Below are positions 23,641 to 37,400 of a DNA stretch of 64,000 nucleotides, piece by piece. The notes under the pieces were generated by a model. That model did not search any database. It worked only from the letters and a program-made list of their open reading frames with translations, and was not told the DNA's origin. The stretch's first letter is position 1. Each line of letters begins with the position of its first letter. The DNA comes from Musa acuminata AAA Group (Eukaryota > Streptophyta > Magnoliopsida > Zingiberales > Musaceae), in contig NC_088340.1 in NCBI RefSeq assembly GCF_036884655.1, positions 2,867,001 through 2,931,000 of the forward strand. Direction: 5' to 3'. The position numbers were made by a program, and so were the translations under genes.

Positions 23641-24954
23641 GTGTTATTCATTGAATCTCGAATTTTAATAATGAAATCAATTGATAAGTTTAATAAATTA
23701 ATATAATTTTGAGATATGTGACATGAAAAATATTTTAATCATGGTCTCGGACCAAATGTCGAGCTAGAAAGTCGGATGTTATGCTAGTAGATTGTTGTGC
23801 TAAAAATTGAATGGTGTGCCGAAGAATATACTTTGTACTAGAAATTCGAACATTATATTTGAAGGATCGAATATCATACTAAAAAATTAGATGTCGTAAT
23901 AAAATCAACACGTCAAAAGATTGGGCGATGTGTTGGAGGATAGGATAATGTGTTAAAGATTTGAACGAAATCTTGAAAGATCAAACGATATACTGAAATA
24001 ATGGATAACGTGTCAAAATCTTCGAAGATATGTTAGATGAGTGGTAATGAGTCAAAGTCTTAGTCAATATAACTTTGGGCTAATTTGAGTCACTATTATA
24101 TTAAAACATAGCTCACTTATCATATAAATTATTGGACTTAAAGTTCGATCAGATTTGGGTTATTAGAAGGCCAAACACATAGCCTAAACTATCTAGATCA
24201 ATAATGGCACATAGTGGTAATACCATCAAAGTTATGTTTTGCAATATGATGTTAAAAATTACAATGGTATTATCGTCGAAGTCTAGTATTATTATTCCAT
24301 ATCAAAAATTATATTAGTACCATGAGAGTCTAGTATTACAATTTCGTTTCAAAGATTATGATAGTAGTATCATCCGAAGTCAACGATAATATTACTCATA
24401 TCCCAAAATATCATAAATTTAAACTTTGATTTTATTTTGAAAGACTTTTAGAGCTATAAATATCCTACTATGGTTTAATTGATAGAGCATGTATTCTTGA
24501 GATTATGAAGTATTATAACACTCTTTATAAGTTTTGTTTGAATCTTCTCCTCTCTCTTGAGTGTAGTAGTAATACTAAGTGTGATAAGTCTCTTGTAAAG
24601 AAATGAGTATAAAGATTCTCTCTAAAATTTAAAAAAAATATTATAAATAATTATTGATCTTCACTCGTTAAAAGCAAAATCAATAATCAAAGTTGATAGT
24701 CTCGGAAAAAGAATAAGGGGATATAGGTTAGAAAGATTGAATTACTATAAATCGGTTTGTATTCTTGCTTATGATTTTTGTGATTACATTCTTATCATTA
24801 TCTATTTTATTCACAATCCTTACTTGAACTTAATATTTGGTTAATCATGTTTTTAGTATATATTTTTTTCTTCATTTAATTTGAAAGTTAATTAAAATTT
24901 ACTATAGCATTAATTCACAAACCCACCCCAACCCCCCCCCCCCCCCCCCCCCCC
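23640..24954 (+). mobile_element. LTR-retroelement remnant between xylosidases B and C
   Basis: It starts with about ten diverged ~25-bp units of the type gatgtgttggaggatagg (23760-24060), followed by gggctaatttgag and then ggtaataccatc-like palindromic units (24205-24370). A TATA box follows (ctataaatatcc, about 24455), then an AT-rich stretch, and it ends in aattcacaaaccc plus a C tract (24932-24954). TATA box and the attcac-C ending fit an LTR. The front part is the reverse complement of 9656-10250. No protein-coding part remains. Confidence 0.55.
24932..24954. repeat. Poly-C tract (23 C)
   Basis: A pure C run at the end of the retroelement remnant and directly before the conserved upstream block of gene C. 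Its length is prone to sequencing error. Confidence 0.95.
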
Positions 24955-25269
24955 ATTTTAGTACATAAACTAAAAATAAAAGTTGACTCTTTATTCCATA
25001 TCGGTTTTATTTTTAATTAATGTATTTCCTATCAGGATATTCAAAAGTAGGAAATACACATTGATTAGATGTCTTGCCTGTTAAAGTATCCAGAAAAATA
25101 GAAATATACAATGAATGGCGAGATGTATAGGTTTAGGATTGCAATATTATATCCTAATTTCTGTTGAAAATTCATTTCTAATGAGCAGACTTTGGTCAAT
25201 CGCTTCTATATATATATATATATATCGTCGTCGTCGTCTTCGATTCCCAACCCATAGCAGCTGAAGAGG

Positions 25270-28200
25270 ATGGAAACTTGGAGAGAACTCCATGGTCTCA
25301 TCTTTTCCAGCGCGCTACTGCTTCTGCTGCTCGCACAGCCGCTCTTGGTCTTTTCAGCCACTCCTCCCTTTGCATGCGATCCTGCAAACCCATCGACGCG
25401 AAACTACGGATTCTGTCAGACGACGCTGCCCATCGACAAGAGGGCGGCTGATCTCATTTCACGCTTGACCTTGGAGGAGAAGATACAACAACTGGGTCAT
25501 ATAGCTCCGGCAATCCCCCGTCTCGGCTTGCCGAACTACAAATGGTGGTCGGAGGCATTGCACGGTGTGTCCAACTGGGGACGTGGTATTCGATTCAACG
25601 GCACCATTACGGCTGCTACCAGCTTCCCCCAAGTTATAGTTAGCGCAGCATCCTTCAACCCCGACCTGTGGTATCGTATCGGACAGGTACTTCATGCTCC
25701 AAATTCCTCTGTTCTAATGTTCGTGATTGTTTTATGACAAGTCTGATGGAAACCGAAGGACTTGGAATAGCTCGATCTTAAAACTAGTTTGATCCGTCAG
25801 TATATCTCTGGGAAAGAGGGAGACTAATGTTAGTGCTTGCATGATCTGCTTCTGATGTTCGAAGGCTATCGGGGTGGAGGCTCGAGCGATCTACAACGTG
25901 GGACAGGCGGAAGGATTAACGTTTTGGTCACCAAACGTGAATATATTCAGAGATCCTAGGTGGGGCAGAGGCCAGGAGACTCCCGGTGAGGATCCCGTGA
26001 CGGCAAGCAAGTACGCCGTCGCCTTTGTGAGAGGACTACAGGGCGATTCCCCCACAGGGGAGAGGAAGTCTGAGCAGCTGATGACTTCAGCTTGCTGCAA
26101 ACACTACACAGCCTATGATTTGGATAATTGGAAAAGGCATAGTCGCTACACCTACAATGCTGTGGTAAGTTACAGGAAGAGCAGTGCGTTTCTTCTTCCA
26201 CAACCTCGTGGATCGTATGTGAGGAGCTCCTCAGCGGTTTGTTTCCTGCTCAGGTAACAGCTCAGGACATGGAAGATACTTATCAGCCTCCTTTCAAAAG
26301 CTGCGTCCAAGAAGGTCGAGTCACTTGTGTCATGTGCTCATACAATCGCGTCAACGGAGTACCCACCTGTGCTGATTTCAATCTTCTGACCCTGCAAGCC
26401 AGGAACTCGTGGGGCCTCGACGGGTAAGACTCTCAAGTAGTTCCAAGGAGAAAGCATCGACATTGCTTTGATCCTGGCACAGCTTTTCGATCTGTCTAGC
26501 GGAATATAATGTCAATATGAATCATCTCTCTTTCTTCTTCTTCTTCTTCTTCTTTGTTGAGCCAAAAAAAAACACAACCGGGACTAGTGATCGTTCTTTG
26601 ACCATTGCTCAGATACATTGCTTCGGACTGTGGTGCAGTTGACCTCATTTCTGGTGCTATTCACTACGCCAAATCGCCTGAAGAGGCAGTTGCTGATGTT
26701 CTCAAATCTGGTAAGGACTATCTATGGTTTATATTTGATTGTTTACAGCTCATAGAATTGACGAGTGGTAAGCAAAGCAAAACAGAGACTGCTGAGGGCC
26801 AAAAGCTGTGGCCAAAACCTCTCCAAAAATAAAATTTGTATGTGATGATTCAGCTAATAGACGACTACTCTCACTATTTTCCTTGACTCAGAAAGAATCG
26901 TAATCGAACTGTGTCAAGTTTCATTTAATGATCATCAGCTCACAACCATAACAAATGTAGTCAACTCATATGGCTCAACGAGTGAACTTGTAACCACATG
27001 AAGAAGTTGCTTTCAGGGTTTTCTGGACATACTTGCTAATATCATGCACGCAACATGGTGTTCTTTCAGTACTTGTACTTGGCAACTATCTCTGTTAGGA
27101 TCAGAATACATGACCAAATCTATGATCATTTTCCACCTCTTACTGATTCAGTGTTGTCGAGATGAACAATGGTCTTTCAGCTTACTGGTCCTATGTTGTG
27201 AGCAGTACTAATCATGTCCGAAAAATTTTCAGGAATGGATCTAGATTGCAGTGACTTTGTGCAGAAACATGCTGGATCTGCTGTCCAACAGGGAATTCTA
27301 TCCCAAGGCGACGTAGACAGAGCCCTATTCAACATCCTCTCCTTGAGAATAAGACTTGGACATTTCAATGGAAATCCACTACAGCTGCCTGCCGGGAACA
27401 TCCCTCCTAGCCAAGTGTGCTCAAAGGAACACCATGACTTGGCTCTCGAAGCAGCCAAAGCCGGCATCGTTCTCTTAAAGAACGCAGCCAATTTGCTTCC
27501 CCTGGCGAGATCCAAGGTTACATCTCTTGGTGTGATTGGCCCAAGCGCTAACAACGGGTACCTACTTGTAGGCAATTACAACGGGCCTCCTTGCACAGGT
27601 AGCACTCCACTTGGGGAACTGCGGAACTACGTCAACGATACCCGATTCGTACAAGGGTGTAACAAGGTCGCTTGCGATACTGCTACGATCAATGAAGTTA
27701 TCCTGTTGGCGAGATCAGTGGACCAAGTCGTCCTGTTCATGGGGTTGGATCAAGATCATGAGAGAGAGGGTCTTGACAGGATCGATCTGGTTCTCCCAGG
27801 ATTGCAGCGGAGTGTCATAACCAAGGCTGCAAAATACGCAAAAAGGCCCGTCATCCTGGTGCTGCTCACTGGTGGTCCGGTGGACATTACGTTCGCCAAG
27901 AACGACCCCAGAATAGGAGCAATCTTGTGGGCAGGTTACCCTGGTGAAGCAGGTGCATTAGCGATCGCACAGGTCCTCTTCGGAGAGCACAATCCAGGTG
28001 AAGCATCCCATTCGCTTACGGAATCTTATTTTATGTCGATGATTTCAACAATCTGACGTCTTACGATCTCATGACGCTCACGCAGGGGGAAAATTGCCTG
28101 TCACTTGGTACCCACAGGAGTTCACGAGTGTGCCGATGACTGACATGAGGATGAGGGCCGATCCCGCCACAGGCTATCCAGGACGCAGCTACAGATTCTA

Positions 28201-28672
28201 CACCGGCAAGCCTGTCTATGAGTTTGGATATGGCATCAGCTTCACCAGTTATTCATATGAATTCGAAGCCGAAGCTGTAACTTCGATCTACCTGAACAGC
28301 TCACTAACTCCCCGGACTACAGCAAACTCACACATTCTCAGTTATGATATCGCAAGCTTGGGCTCCGACACATGCGGGAACCTAAAATTCTCTGCTACGG
28401 TCGGTGTCAAGAACCAGGGTTCCATGGCCGGAGAGCATCCGGTGCTACTCTTCTCTCGCTGGTCATCTTCGGAACATGGTAGGCCAATAAAGCAGCTGGT
28501 CGGTTTCCAGAGCGTGCACCTGGAGGCTGGAGAGAGCACCAAAGTGGTGTTTCCTCTCAGCCCCTGCGAGCACCTCAGCCGAGCCACAGATGATGGCACA
28601 AGGGTGTTGGACAAAGGATCTCACTACCTCGTCGTCGGGCAAAAGGAGCATGAAATCAGAATCATCTCCTGA
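25270..28672 (+). CDS. Beta-D-xylosidase C (GH3), secreted
   Basis: Exons 25270-25686, 25865-26164, 26254-26423, 26613-26710, 27233-27997 and 28086-28672 join to 778 codons. It is the most diverged of the three copies and lacks the intron 2 insertion and the intron 4 LINE found in A and B. The N-terminus has a few extra residues before the leucine-rich signal peptide. The nucleophile Asp is near 301 in Ala-Ser-Asp-Cys. The GH3 C-domain and the C-terminal fibronectin III-like domain are complete. All splice sites follow GT-AG. Upstream is a long TA run (about 25206-25224) in place of a simple TATA box. As with A and B, action on xylan or arabinoxylan side products in the wall is the family expectation; the substrate is not readable from sequence alone. 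Confidence 0.93.
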
Positions 28673-29240
28673 TCTCACGAGACATATGATAGCAATTGCA
28701 GAATGAATTGCCAACTGTAATGCTTCTTTTATAATGAATGCTTAATAAATCTATTTAGTGATTCAGAAAAAAGACACGAGTTGGCAAATATTTTTGTAAA
28801 TTCATAAATTCTACGATAATATTGGAGTTGGCGAATATCTAAATTCTAATATTTTAAGATCGTGCCTCGTGATGATATTCTATCATCACATTTTAAATGT
28901 GAAGAATTGACCAATAATTGACGTGGATCCCAACCTAACCACCCTTCCACCCACTGCACGTTCCGATAAAATCCAAGACGATAAGGACAAATTATAATTT
29001 TCTTTAATCCAAATTACCTGTCCCATAGTTTGACTGGAGATCGGCTCCAAGTATAACTTTATTGCTTATATACAAAATGATGAGAACCCATCTTGATTGC
29101 TTGATGAACGGTCAGGATGCGGGATCAGAGGGATCAAGTTAAATGGAATAGTTGGAAGAGATCCTATCCCCAAGGCATATACCGCTCGCCGACTCTCCCC
29201 ACGTGAATCATCTCCCCAATTTTTAAAGCGATGCTGACCG
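28673..29240. other. Intergenic: xylosidase C 3' end and promoter of the SEC14 gene
   Basis: It holds the likely poly(A) region of gene C (aataaatc near 28743). The rest is upstream DNA of the next gene. No further gene is seen. Confidence 0.6.
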
Positions 29241-29244
29241 TCCG

Positions 29245-32200
29245 ATGGCTGGCCCACCACGGGTTCCTATTTCCGGGGGATCGACTGACGCGACGCCCAT
29301 CCGGTTCTCTACCGGAGTCCGCTCGCTACTCGGCTACGGAAGAGTACCTTCCCCTGTCCCCATTCGCGCCGCCCTTCGCCCTCGACCGTCCGATTCCGCC
29401 GCAGGTAAGTCCAACCCAGCTAATCTTGCGCTGGTGTCTTCGATCATTCCTCCCTTTGGAACCCTTCTTCTTCCGAACAAGGGAAAAGAATCAGAAACTA
29501 AGTGTTGTATTGGTTTAGAATGCATTAGGCTTGGGATTGTTTGATGCTGATGATCATCGTGGTGCATTTTGTGATCAGATCACCATTTTGTTTTTGATTC
29601 CGTAGAAAGCTGTAATCTTTTGTTAGGTACCACGTAGAATGTCATCTGCATTAGCTGAAAAGAGTAATCGAGTTGACGAATAAGAATCCCAGTTTGCAAT
29701 CAACAGCGAAAGAGAAAATAATAGATGCAAGTCATTTTAGGACAGTTTTTATCCGATGAGGATAATTTGTATTAAGTTCATACACTCATTTTTTGGGACA
29801 TATCTTGTCATGCACCTCTTAGAAGGTGATGATGAAAAGGAGCTTCTGAATTATTTGCTCAAGAGAATAAAACTAAGTTATATTGAATGAGTGAGCAGTC
29901 AAGTTTTCTTTAATGGCAAACCTTATCTTAGAATGATTCAGTATGCCCAAGATTGACACACATTCAATCAACTTCTTATAGAAAGATTCAAATTCTACAT
30001 TTTTGTGCAATAATATCTGGTTGAGTCATTTTCATCAAGAATAATGTGCCAGAATAAAACAGCTTTGTGGGCCTAATCCATGTTAGAAATTTTATTCTCA
30101 AAGAGAACAATGAAAATAACTGCCTAGCTTAGGAAATGACGTCCATATATGAGATTTGCCTGTCGCATTTTTTTTGTCTCAAAAAGATCATTATCGAGTG
30201 ACATTGAAATTGTTGACTAATTGGGTGTTGGCAAAGCCACAAAGAAATATTATATGTTGCCTGTTGAATCCCTTCTTTTTGTTGGCATTTACTACTTTTT
30301 TTTTTTATTGCAGTTCATTTCTCAGGAAATCTTGAACGATTGATGGGTTCGATTGACTCTATCACAAATGGTTCTGAAAAACAAGCACTTTCTGAAGAGC
30401 AAAGGACTAAGGTAATCTTGGTTGACAACATGAGCTCTGCAGTGTTCTTGTCTGTTATTGTTAAAAGGGCTGGTACGAATTATTCAGCATCTGTTGTCAT
30501 TATAACTTAGAAAATAATTTCCTTTATTCTATCTAGTCGTGGAAGAGATAATTTTTTTGGATTTTTAAATCTTTTTTCTCAGATAAATGAGGTAAGAGCA
30601 TCATTAGGACCATTGCCAGACAAGTTAGTTTGTTATTCTTCTGATGCATCAATTGCAAGATATTTGACAGCAAGAAACTGGAATGTGACAAAGGCAACTA
30701 AAATGCTAAAAGAAACTTTGAAGTGGCGTCTTGAGTACAAGCCAGAAGAAATTCGCTGGGTGAGTTAACTCTTTAGCAAAACTCTCACTATTGTGCCTAA
30801 TAACATATTTTTCTCTGGTTAAAAATTGTTCCCTCCTTTTTTTTATCACTCTGTAAATTGTGGATTATTAATGCTGCAAGATCTTTTAATCCCTGGAAAT
30901 TTAGCAAGAAGACAAAGGACTAGATATGACACAGAATTTAGTGATGACAAAAATTCAACCATGTTTAGTATGTGACACATGCAAGAATCTTTTAGATATT
31001 ATATGTTGGCATTTTATTAGACTGAATAGAGCCTTTGCCATTTCTTGGGAGGAGATACCACTATGAATCTCATCCCATCTTTCTTTGTGCACCCTCCACC
31101 TTCCTCATCTTTTTTTTTACTTTCTTGAGTAAAAATTTGGAAATTCTCTGCCATGTTTCCATTTATGTAATGTGAGAAACAAAATTGTAGCTGTGAAACT
31201 GTCAAAAAGAACAAATAAAATAGAAAAAAAAGAATAAACTATTTTGGAGGAGAAGTTTCTCCTGTTACCAAGAGAATAGAGTCTTGTTTTTCTTTGATCC
31301 ATGCTAACAATCCAAGCTACCCAGCATCAATTGAAAACTGTGGTTTTTCATGCACCGATGGGATCATATATTTTCAGTATTGCGGTTAAGTTAATGATTT
31401 GCATGCTACCCAGCATCGGTTGAAAACTATGTAATTTTTCATGAACCAACAGTGCTGTAAAGTTAAAGAAATAGTAACTTATTTTGTATGTATCATCAGT
31501 CACTTTATTGTTGTAAATTTCAGTTGTCTTATCCTCTTTCTTATTTTTCTTCTTAATTGATTTTCTTTTAGGATGAAATAGCTCATGAAGCTGAGACTGG
31601 AAAAATTTACAGATCAAGTTATTCGGACAAGTTTGGAAGGAGCATTCTTGTCATGAGACCTGGATACGAGGTTTAATTGATCTACTTCTTCCTTACTTTG
31701 TTCTCAGCAAGCTTACCGAATGTTCTCATTTGTTGCATGCAGTAGAATTGGAAGTTCAGTATATGCAAATTTTGCGGTGCTTAATTGTGTCTGCTTCCTC
31801 ATTTTTCAAACTGCAGAACACAAAGTCAACAAAGGGAAAAATTAGGTACTTGGTGTATTGTATGGAGAATGCAATTCTCAATCTGCCACCTGATCAGGAA
31901 CAGATGGTGTGGCTCATTGACTTTAAAGGATTCAACCTATCAAATATATCGATCAGGACAGCGAAAGAAACAGCAGATGTTTTGCAAAATCATTACCCAG
32001 AAAGATTGGGCTTAGCTATACTGTACAACCCACCCAAGTTCTTTGAACCTTTCTGGACGGTACGTCATCCTCTTTTTCACATCTGGAATTGTAAAGTGCT
32101 CTCCAAGAAATACTTAGCAAGAAAAGTATTTGAGTGTATAGTAATGAATTTAATAGAATTATAAAAAAAGATTTAAATATCCCTAACTAAACATATGATA

Positions 32201-33180
32201 TTTTACAAATCTCAATGACAACAAAAGATTCATGTAATCATGAAATGACTTTCCATATACCATATAGAATAAATTTGATTTACTTCTTTCTTAATTTTGC
32301 TGATATTTCCCATATCAAAATTAAGCATAATACAGACTGTGACTTAGTGGCGATAGTTGTTATTGATAGACTGAGCATGGTACTTTGTAGAAGCATGAAG
32401 TTTATTTCATACATGCAGAATTTTCATGAGTTCTGGCAAACTTTTGATTTCATGAATCAAATTTTTTTTTTATGATTTTTATTCAAGCCATGGATTTTCT
32501 TTAAACTTGTTTGTCTTGAATATTTAGGGAAATTGACAGTAATTTTCTTGCATCATTTTCTAGATGATGTTCCTGATAATCTCTAATCACTTTCTCTTTC
32601 TTATTTGTCTTTCAGTTTTTGTAATTAAACTAAGTTTTGTGCCTATCATACATTCTGTCTTGTCCCTGCATTAGAAAGGGCATAACCATAGCATTATATC
32701 ACTGAACATCTATCTTGATGAATTTAAACATTTTATTTTCCCTAATTGTAACTCAAATACATAATTATATCTATCATGATAGTCTCAAACTTTTATGCAT
32801 CAGTTCATTATATCTGTACCTGCTGATTTTAATGCATCAAATTTTTAAGCATTTGGCAGGTAGCTAAACACTTGCTGGAACCGAAGACATGCAGAAAAGT
32901 AAAATTTGTTTACTCCGATGATGACAACACCAAAAAGATCATGGAAGAGTTCTTCGATATGGATGAATTGGACTGCGGATTTGGAGGCAACAACCAAGTG
33001 GGTTTTAATATCAGCGATTATGCAGCAAGGATGAAAGAAGATGACAAGCGGATGCACTTCATTTGGAGCCAAGAAAATGCCTCATCATCCTCAGTTCAAC
33101 ATGAAACGATAATGACAAATGTTTCCGGCAACTCTGGATCAGATTGTGATAAATCAGAGAACGGAACTCCTGGCAGGTGA
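29245..33180 (+). CDS. SEC14-like phosphatidylinositol/lipid transfer protein (CRAL-TRIO)
   Basis: Exons: a GC-rich first exon to 29404, then 30314-30411, 30583-30759, 31572-31670, 31817-32059 and 32860-33180. From the ATG at 30343 the product has 302 codons; the first exon is in frame with it and open, so a start at 29245 would give 365. The CRAL-TRIO N-terminal helices are in exon 3 (Ala-Arg-Tyr-Leu-Thr-Ala-Arg-x-Trp). The lipid-binding domain spans exons 4-6, with Tyr-x-Asp-Lys-Phe-Gly-Arg and the Tyr-Pro-Glu-Arg-Leu-Gly motif typical of the fold. A Ser/Asn-rich tail follows. The family moves or presents phosphoinositides and other lipids between membranes. It has no GOLD or nodulin domain, so it belongs to the short single-domain group. 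The ligand is unknown. Confidence 0.88.
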
Positions 33181-34464
33181 GAGTCATACCTTCTTTGATG
33201 GCAAATCTCCACCTAAAAACGACATGGTGGACTTGAATGACAGGACATTCATTGCATCCCCTGAAACTATTTGTTGAGGGAGAAGACAGTAAGGCTTTAG
33301 CAAGACCAATGTTATCAAGTTTGGATATTAGGAATGTTTTCTCAAACTTTTCTATGTATTTTCTGTACAATATTTATTATTCAAAGATTCATAGTTGGCA
33401 TGAATAATGATAACTTTCTTCTCCAGTCCATGTTATGCAATGCTCCATTGATAGTAAAATTAAAAGAAAAAATGTCTTCTTGGTGAAGTTGTATCAAATC
33501 AGTTGATTATGTTTCGGCAGGCTTTGTTGTTGTTGATGATGAATCCTCTTAGAATAATCTTAATTTCTCATCATTTCTCATGATTAAACAGATATCAAGT
33601 GACACAACAAATATTACATGCCAGAATCACCAAGGCCTCTAGATATATTAACTCAGTTCTAACAGGAGATAAAAGCTAGTTAATGACATCGATTAACCCG
33701 TCAAGTATGCCAATGATCATAGATTAGAAAGTCTCCTCTTTATAATCATCACACCTAAGTGTCAGAAAGTAGACCTAGTTTGTTCTGATTTAATTTGCAC
33801 TAAACTGCTTGATTCCAAAAGAGTTTGGGTTGTTCTGCTCAAAAGAATATTAAGCTGGTGCCCTTTTCCCCAGGCATAAACCTAGCAAGAAAAAAGATCC
33901 AAGGAGCAATAACAGATCTAAACAAACTCTGGGCAAGTAATAATCTACAGGAAATTGTTCATGGATGTGCATGCCTGAAGTAAATTGATCTCAAGTAAAG
34001 CCACACAAAAACACTAGCTCTGAAAGAAGACGACCACAGCAGATTAAGAGGAAGTCACAGATGCCAAGTAATGGAATTGATGAACTTCAAAAATGATGCT
34101 TAACCATTGATAGTCGATAATTAAGCTTGTATATTTATTATTGCATTTGTAAAAGCAGCTTGAGGCGACACCACCCGACACAGCAAAAATGAACAAATAA
34201 TACAATCTGCAGAATCTTCTTTCTACATTGAACAAAACTTCGCCTATAAGGTGAAGAACATAGCGGTAGATGCTTCTAGGATTCTAGTAACTAAGACATC
34301 ATAGAAGGGGCCCGTGATCATGCTCATACAACTTCCAACCACGAAAAGCTCCTCAAGTATTTTCTAGCACAGACAAGACTGTGAAGAACACCACAAAGGA
34401 ACATAAATGAGCAGACTTGAGACATAATATGCAAACCAAGTTAAAAGACACAAGCTTACAGGTA
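33181..34464. other. Convergent 3' region between the SEC14 and phosphoglycerate mutase genes
   Basis: AT-rich 3' UTR and spacer of two genes that point at each other. No further coding sequence is seen. Confidence 0.6.
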
Positions 34465-37400
34465 TCACTGGAACATTTCATCTAGCTTCTGCCTGTAGAG
34501 AGCCAAACGCTGCATTCACATAAAAGAGACCAATCTTAATCATACAGTGGTCTTAAATGTACTTTGATGAAATAATAAATGTAGCTATGTTGCACTTATA
34601 GGATAAAATCTTTTCAAGGAACTAATGGTAATAATATAATTACCGTTAATCCATACCTATTTTTCTGTGACATACATTTAGCTATCGGGAATGAGCAAAA
34701 TTAAGATAACTACATGGAAGTGCTGGTAATCATACAATCATCTCCATTAAGAAATGTAGCTATGTTGTACTTATAGGATAAAATATTTTCAAGGATCTAG
34801 TGGTTATAATATAATTACTGTCAATCCATACCTATTTTGCCTGACATACGACTAGCTATTGAAATTAAGATGACTACATGAAAGTACTGGTAATCATACA
34901 ATCAATTTGTCTGTAATAATAAGTGTAGCTATGTTGTACTTATAGGATAAAATATTTTCGAGGAACTAATGCTCCTAATATAATTACTGTCAATCCATAC
35001 CTATTTTGCTATGACATACGATTGGCTATTGAGAATGAGCGAAATGAAGATGACTACACAGAAGTGCTGGTATCATACAATCAATTGTCTGTAATCATAC
35101 CTTTGATGTTGATGCTTAGGTCGTAGCAAGAGAACTTTAAATAACAGAGATGGGTACAATAATCAAGGGTTTGTTTATAAAAGATCATCACCTTACTAGT
35201 GAATTAAGAAAAGCCAACCAAGAAGGGTGACCTAAGAATAATGTAGATTAACAGAGTACAAAGGGCAATCTTTTATCTCAAAGTAATAGATGAGCCAATG
35301 AGCAAAAAAGTCCAAAATAGGAACCAAGATATACATAATAATGTGGAAGAAAATTATTGGTAACATGTGAAAGTGTCGAAATATATGAGGCTATGAACAT
35401 AATAATGTTTCATCTTCTATTATTCTTTCAATGTCTCAACAAAATCTCCCTGTATATCTAACCTTTTTGCTGCTGTGGATAGGCAAGTGTGTATCATCTA
35501 AAAACATGAATTATTTGCTCTTGGAGATGATGCATACCCTTTTTGTGCAGTCTTATCATGTTCTAGAATGTGTCATCAAACTTTTGCCTGAAGAACTAAA
35601 TCATCTTTTAACTAAGAAAAGGTAAATTCTGTAAAAACAGATATGCAATATTAAAGAAATATACTTTTTCATAAATGCCATGCAAATTGCATTTTGCAGG
35701 TCATGACTTGATCAAAGTGCTTCTTTCCTCTCGCTTAAAGTTCTTTCTATGTTGTGCACATGGCATGGTCAAACCTTTGTCACCTAGGACAGGAGGAAAT
35801 AGACGCTATGCACCACAAGAGGATTTAAACCCATGAAAGGGATCTGGATACCTTAAACCGTCCAAGATAGTGGATATTTGGCTCTTGCTTAAAGTTTTAA
35901 CACTGTTTCACTGACTATCAGAAAAGCATCAGAGACAAAGAAGAAAATTTTCCAAGACAAGTACACATAGATATTGTGGAATATCTAACCACATGAATTC
36001 ATCAACTTCTTAATCTTTTAGCAATTTATTCTCTTTCTCTTTCTCTTCTTGAATTTTGATCAATCTGATTATCTTAAAGCCAGAGAAAACACATCAATTT
36101 CATGCACATGGACATACATGTAGAGGTTTCATAAAGCATCTAGATTTTATCATAAAAATATAGAGATCACACCTACCTAGAAACAAGAAGCATAAGGGGA
36201 TTAATGTAACAAAATACATACTCTGGTATAAGCATAAACACCAGCCTCAGAAGGACCTACTGGGCTTCCTCTCCTAATAAACTTTCCATCTTTGAATATA
36301 TAAAGCATTGGAATGCCAGTCGACAGTTCAAGGCTGATGACCTGAAGGAAAAGTAAAGTAATAACCTTTACCGCATACTAAAAGCAGTTTAAGAAACAAA
36401 TCTTCACGTAATAGATAGACATATGCTTACCTCCTGAGAAGTCAGCTTGTCCAGGTACATAATGATGGACCTCAGCGAATTCCCATGTGCAGCAATCATC
36501 ACATTCTTCCCAGTCAAAAGTTGAGGTACAATCTATCATAAAATCATTCAGAGTGGTCAAGGGCGTGCGAACAAGATATTATGTACTTCATCCTATATAA
36601 ATCAACATGATTATCGAGTAGCTAACTTCAAGATGTCAGCGATATTTGCTGCTTGTGTTGGGAGGCAAAACTTCTGTTAGGAAAAACCAATAATATATTC
36701 AAACAAGCCAGCTTAATTTTCTCAATTATGCAATTAAAGATTATTTATTTTAATAGAATTTTTTTTCGGCATCAATATATTGCTCAAGCAAATTGGAGTT
36801 CCTAGTTAATGCTTTTATAGATTTGTAAATAAAAATCAGTACTCCTCACTTGTAACTTTTGCTAGGTGATAAGGAGCACAGTCTAGAACATTTTACATCT
36901 ACCATGTCAAAGGTAAAAGATGAATCTTTTTAGTCTATTCTTCTGAGTATTCAAGTGCCATGGGAGCACAGAGACAAGGACCTGTGGATACATAACTCAA
37001 GCTTAAGAGTTGAGATCTGCAGACTGGGTCCATATATTAGTATCAAACAAGATGATACCTTTTGAGTCGACTTTGGGCTAGCTAACTGCAGCTGAGTGTT
37101 GAAGGCATCTTTTCAAAACTCAAAAAAGTACTGCACAGCAGTATAGAATATCACCGACTTAGATGTCATCAAGACACTGACACAACACGAGAAGATAGAA
37201 CATGACCAGCAGAACATAATCAAAGGTGTGCTTTGTCATGCATTCTACAGCAAATATCTTCATGTATATCTAAATAAAAGATACTTCTGGGGAAACATAT
37301 ATGCCGTAAGTCCTAAATATGAATTAATCAAGTGAACATCTAACTAAAGAAATATCTATCTATGTCCAACGAAGAATTATACCACATTATGAAGGTGAGG

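Noticed and set aside
36378..36560. Minus-strand frame of 60 codons in the mutase region
   Set aside because: It overlaps exon 5 of the mutase in another frame.
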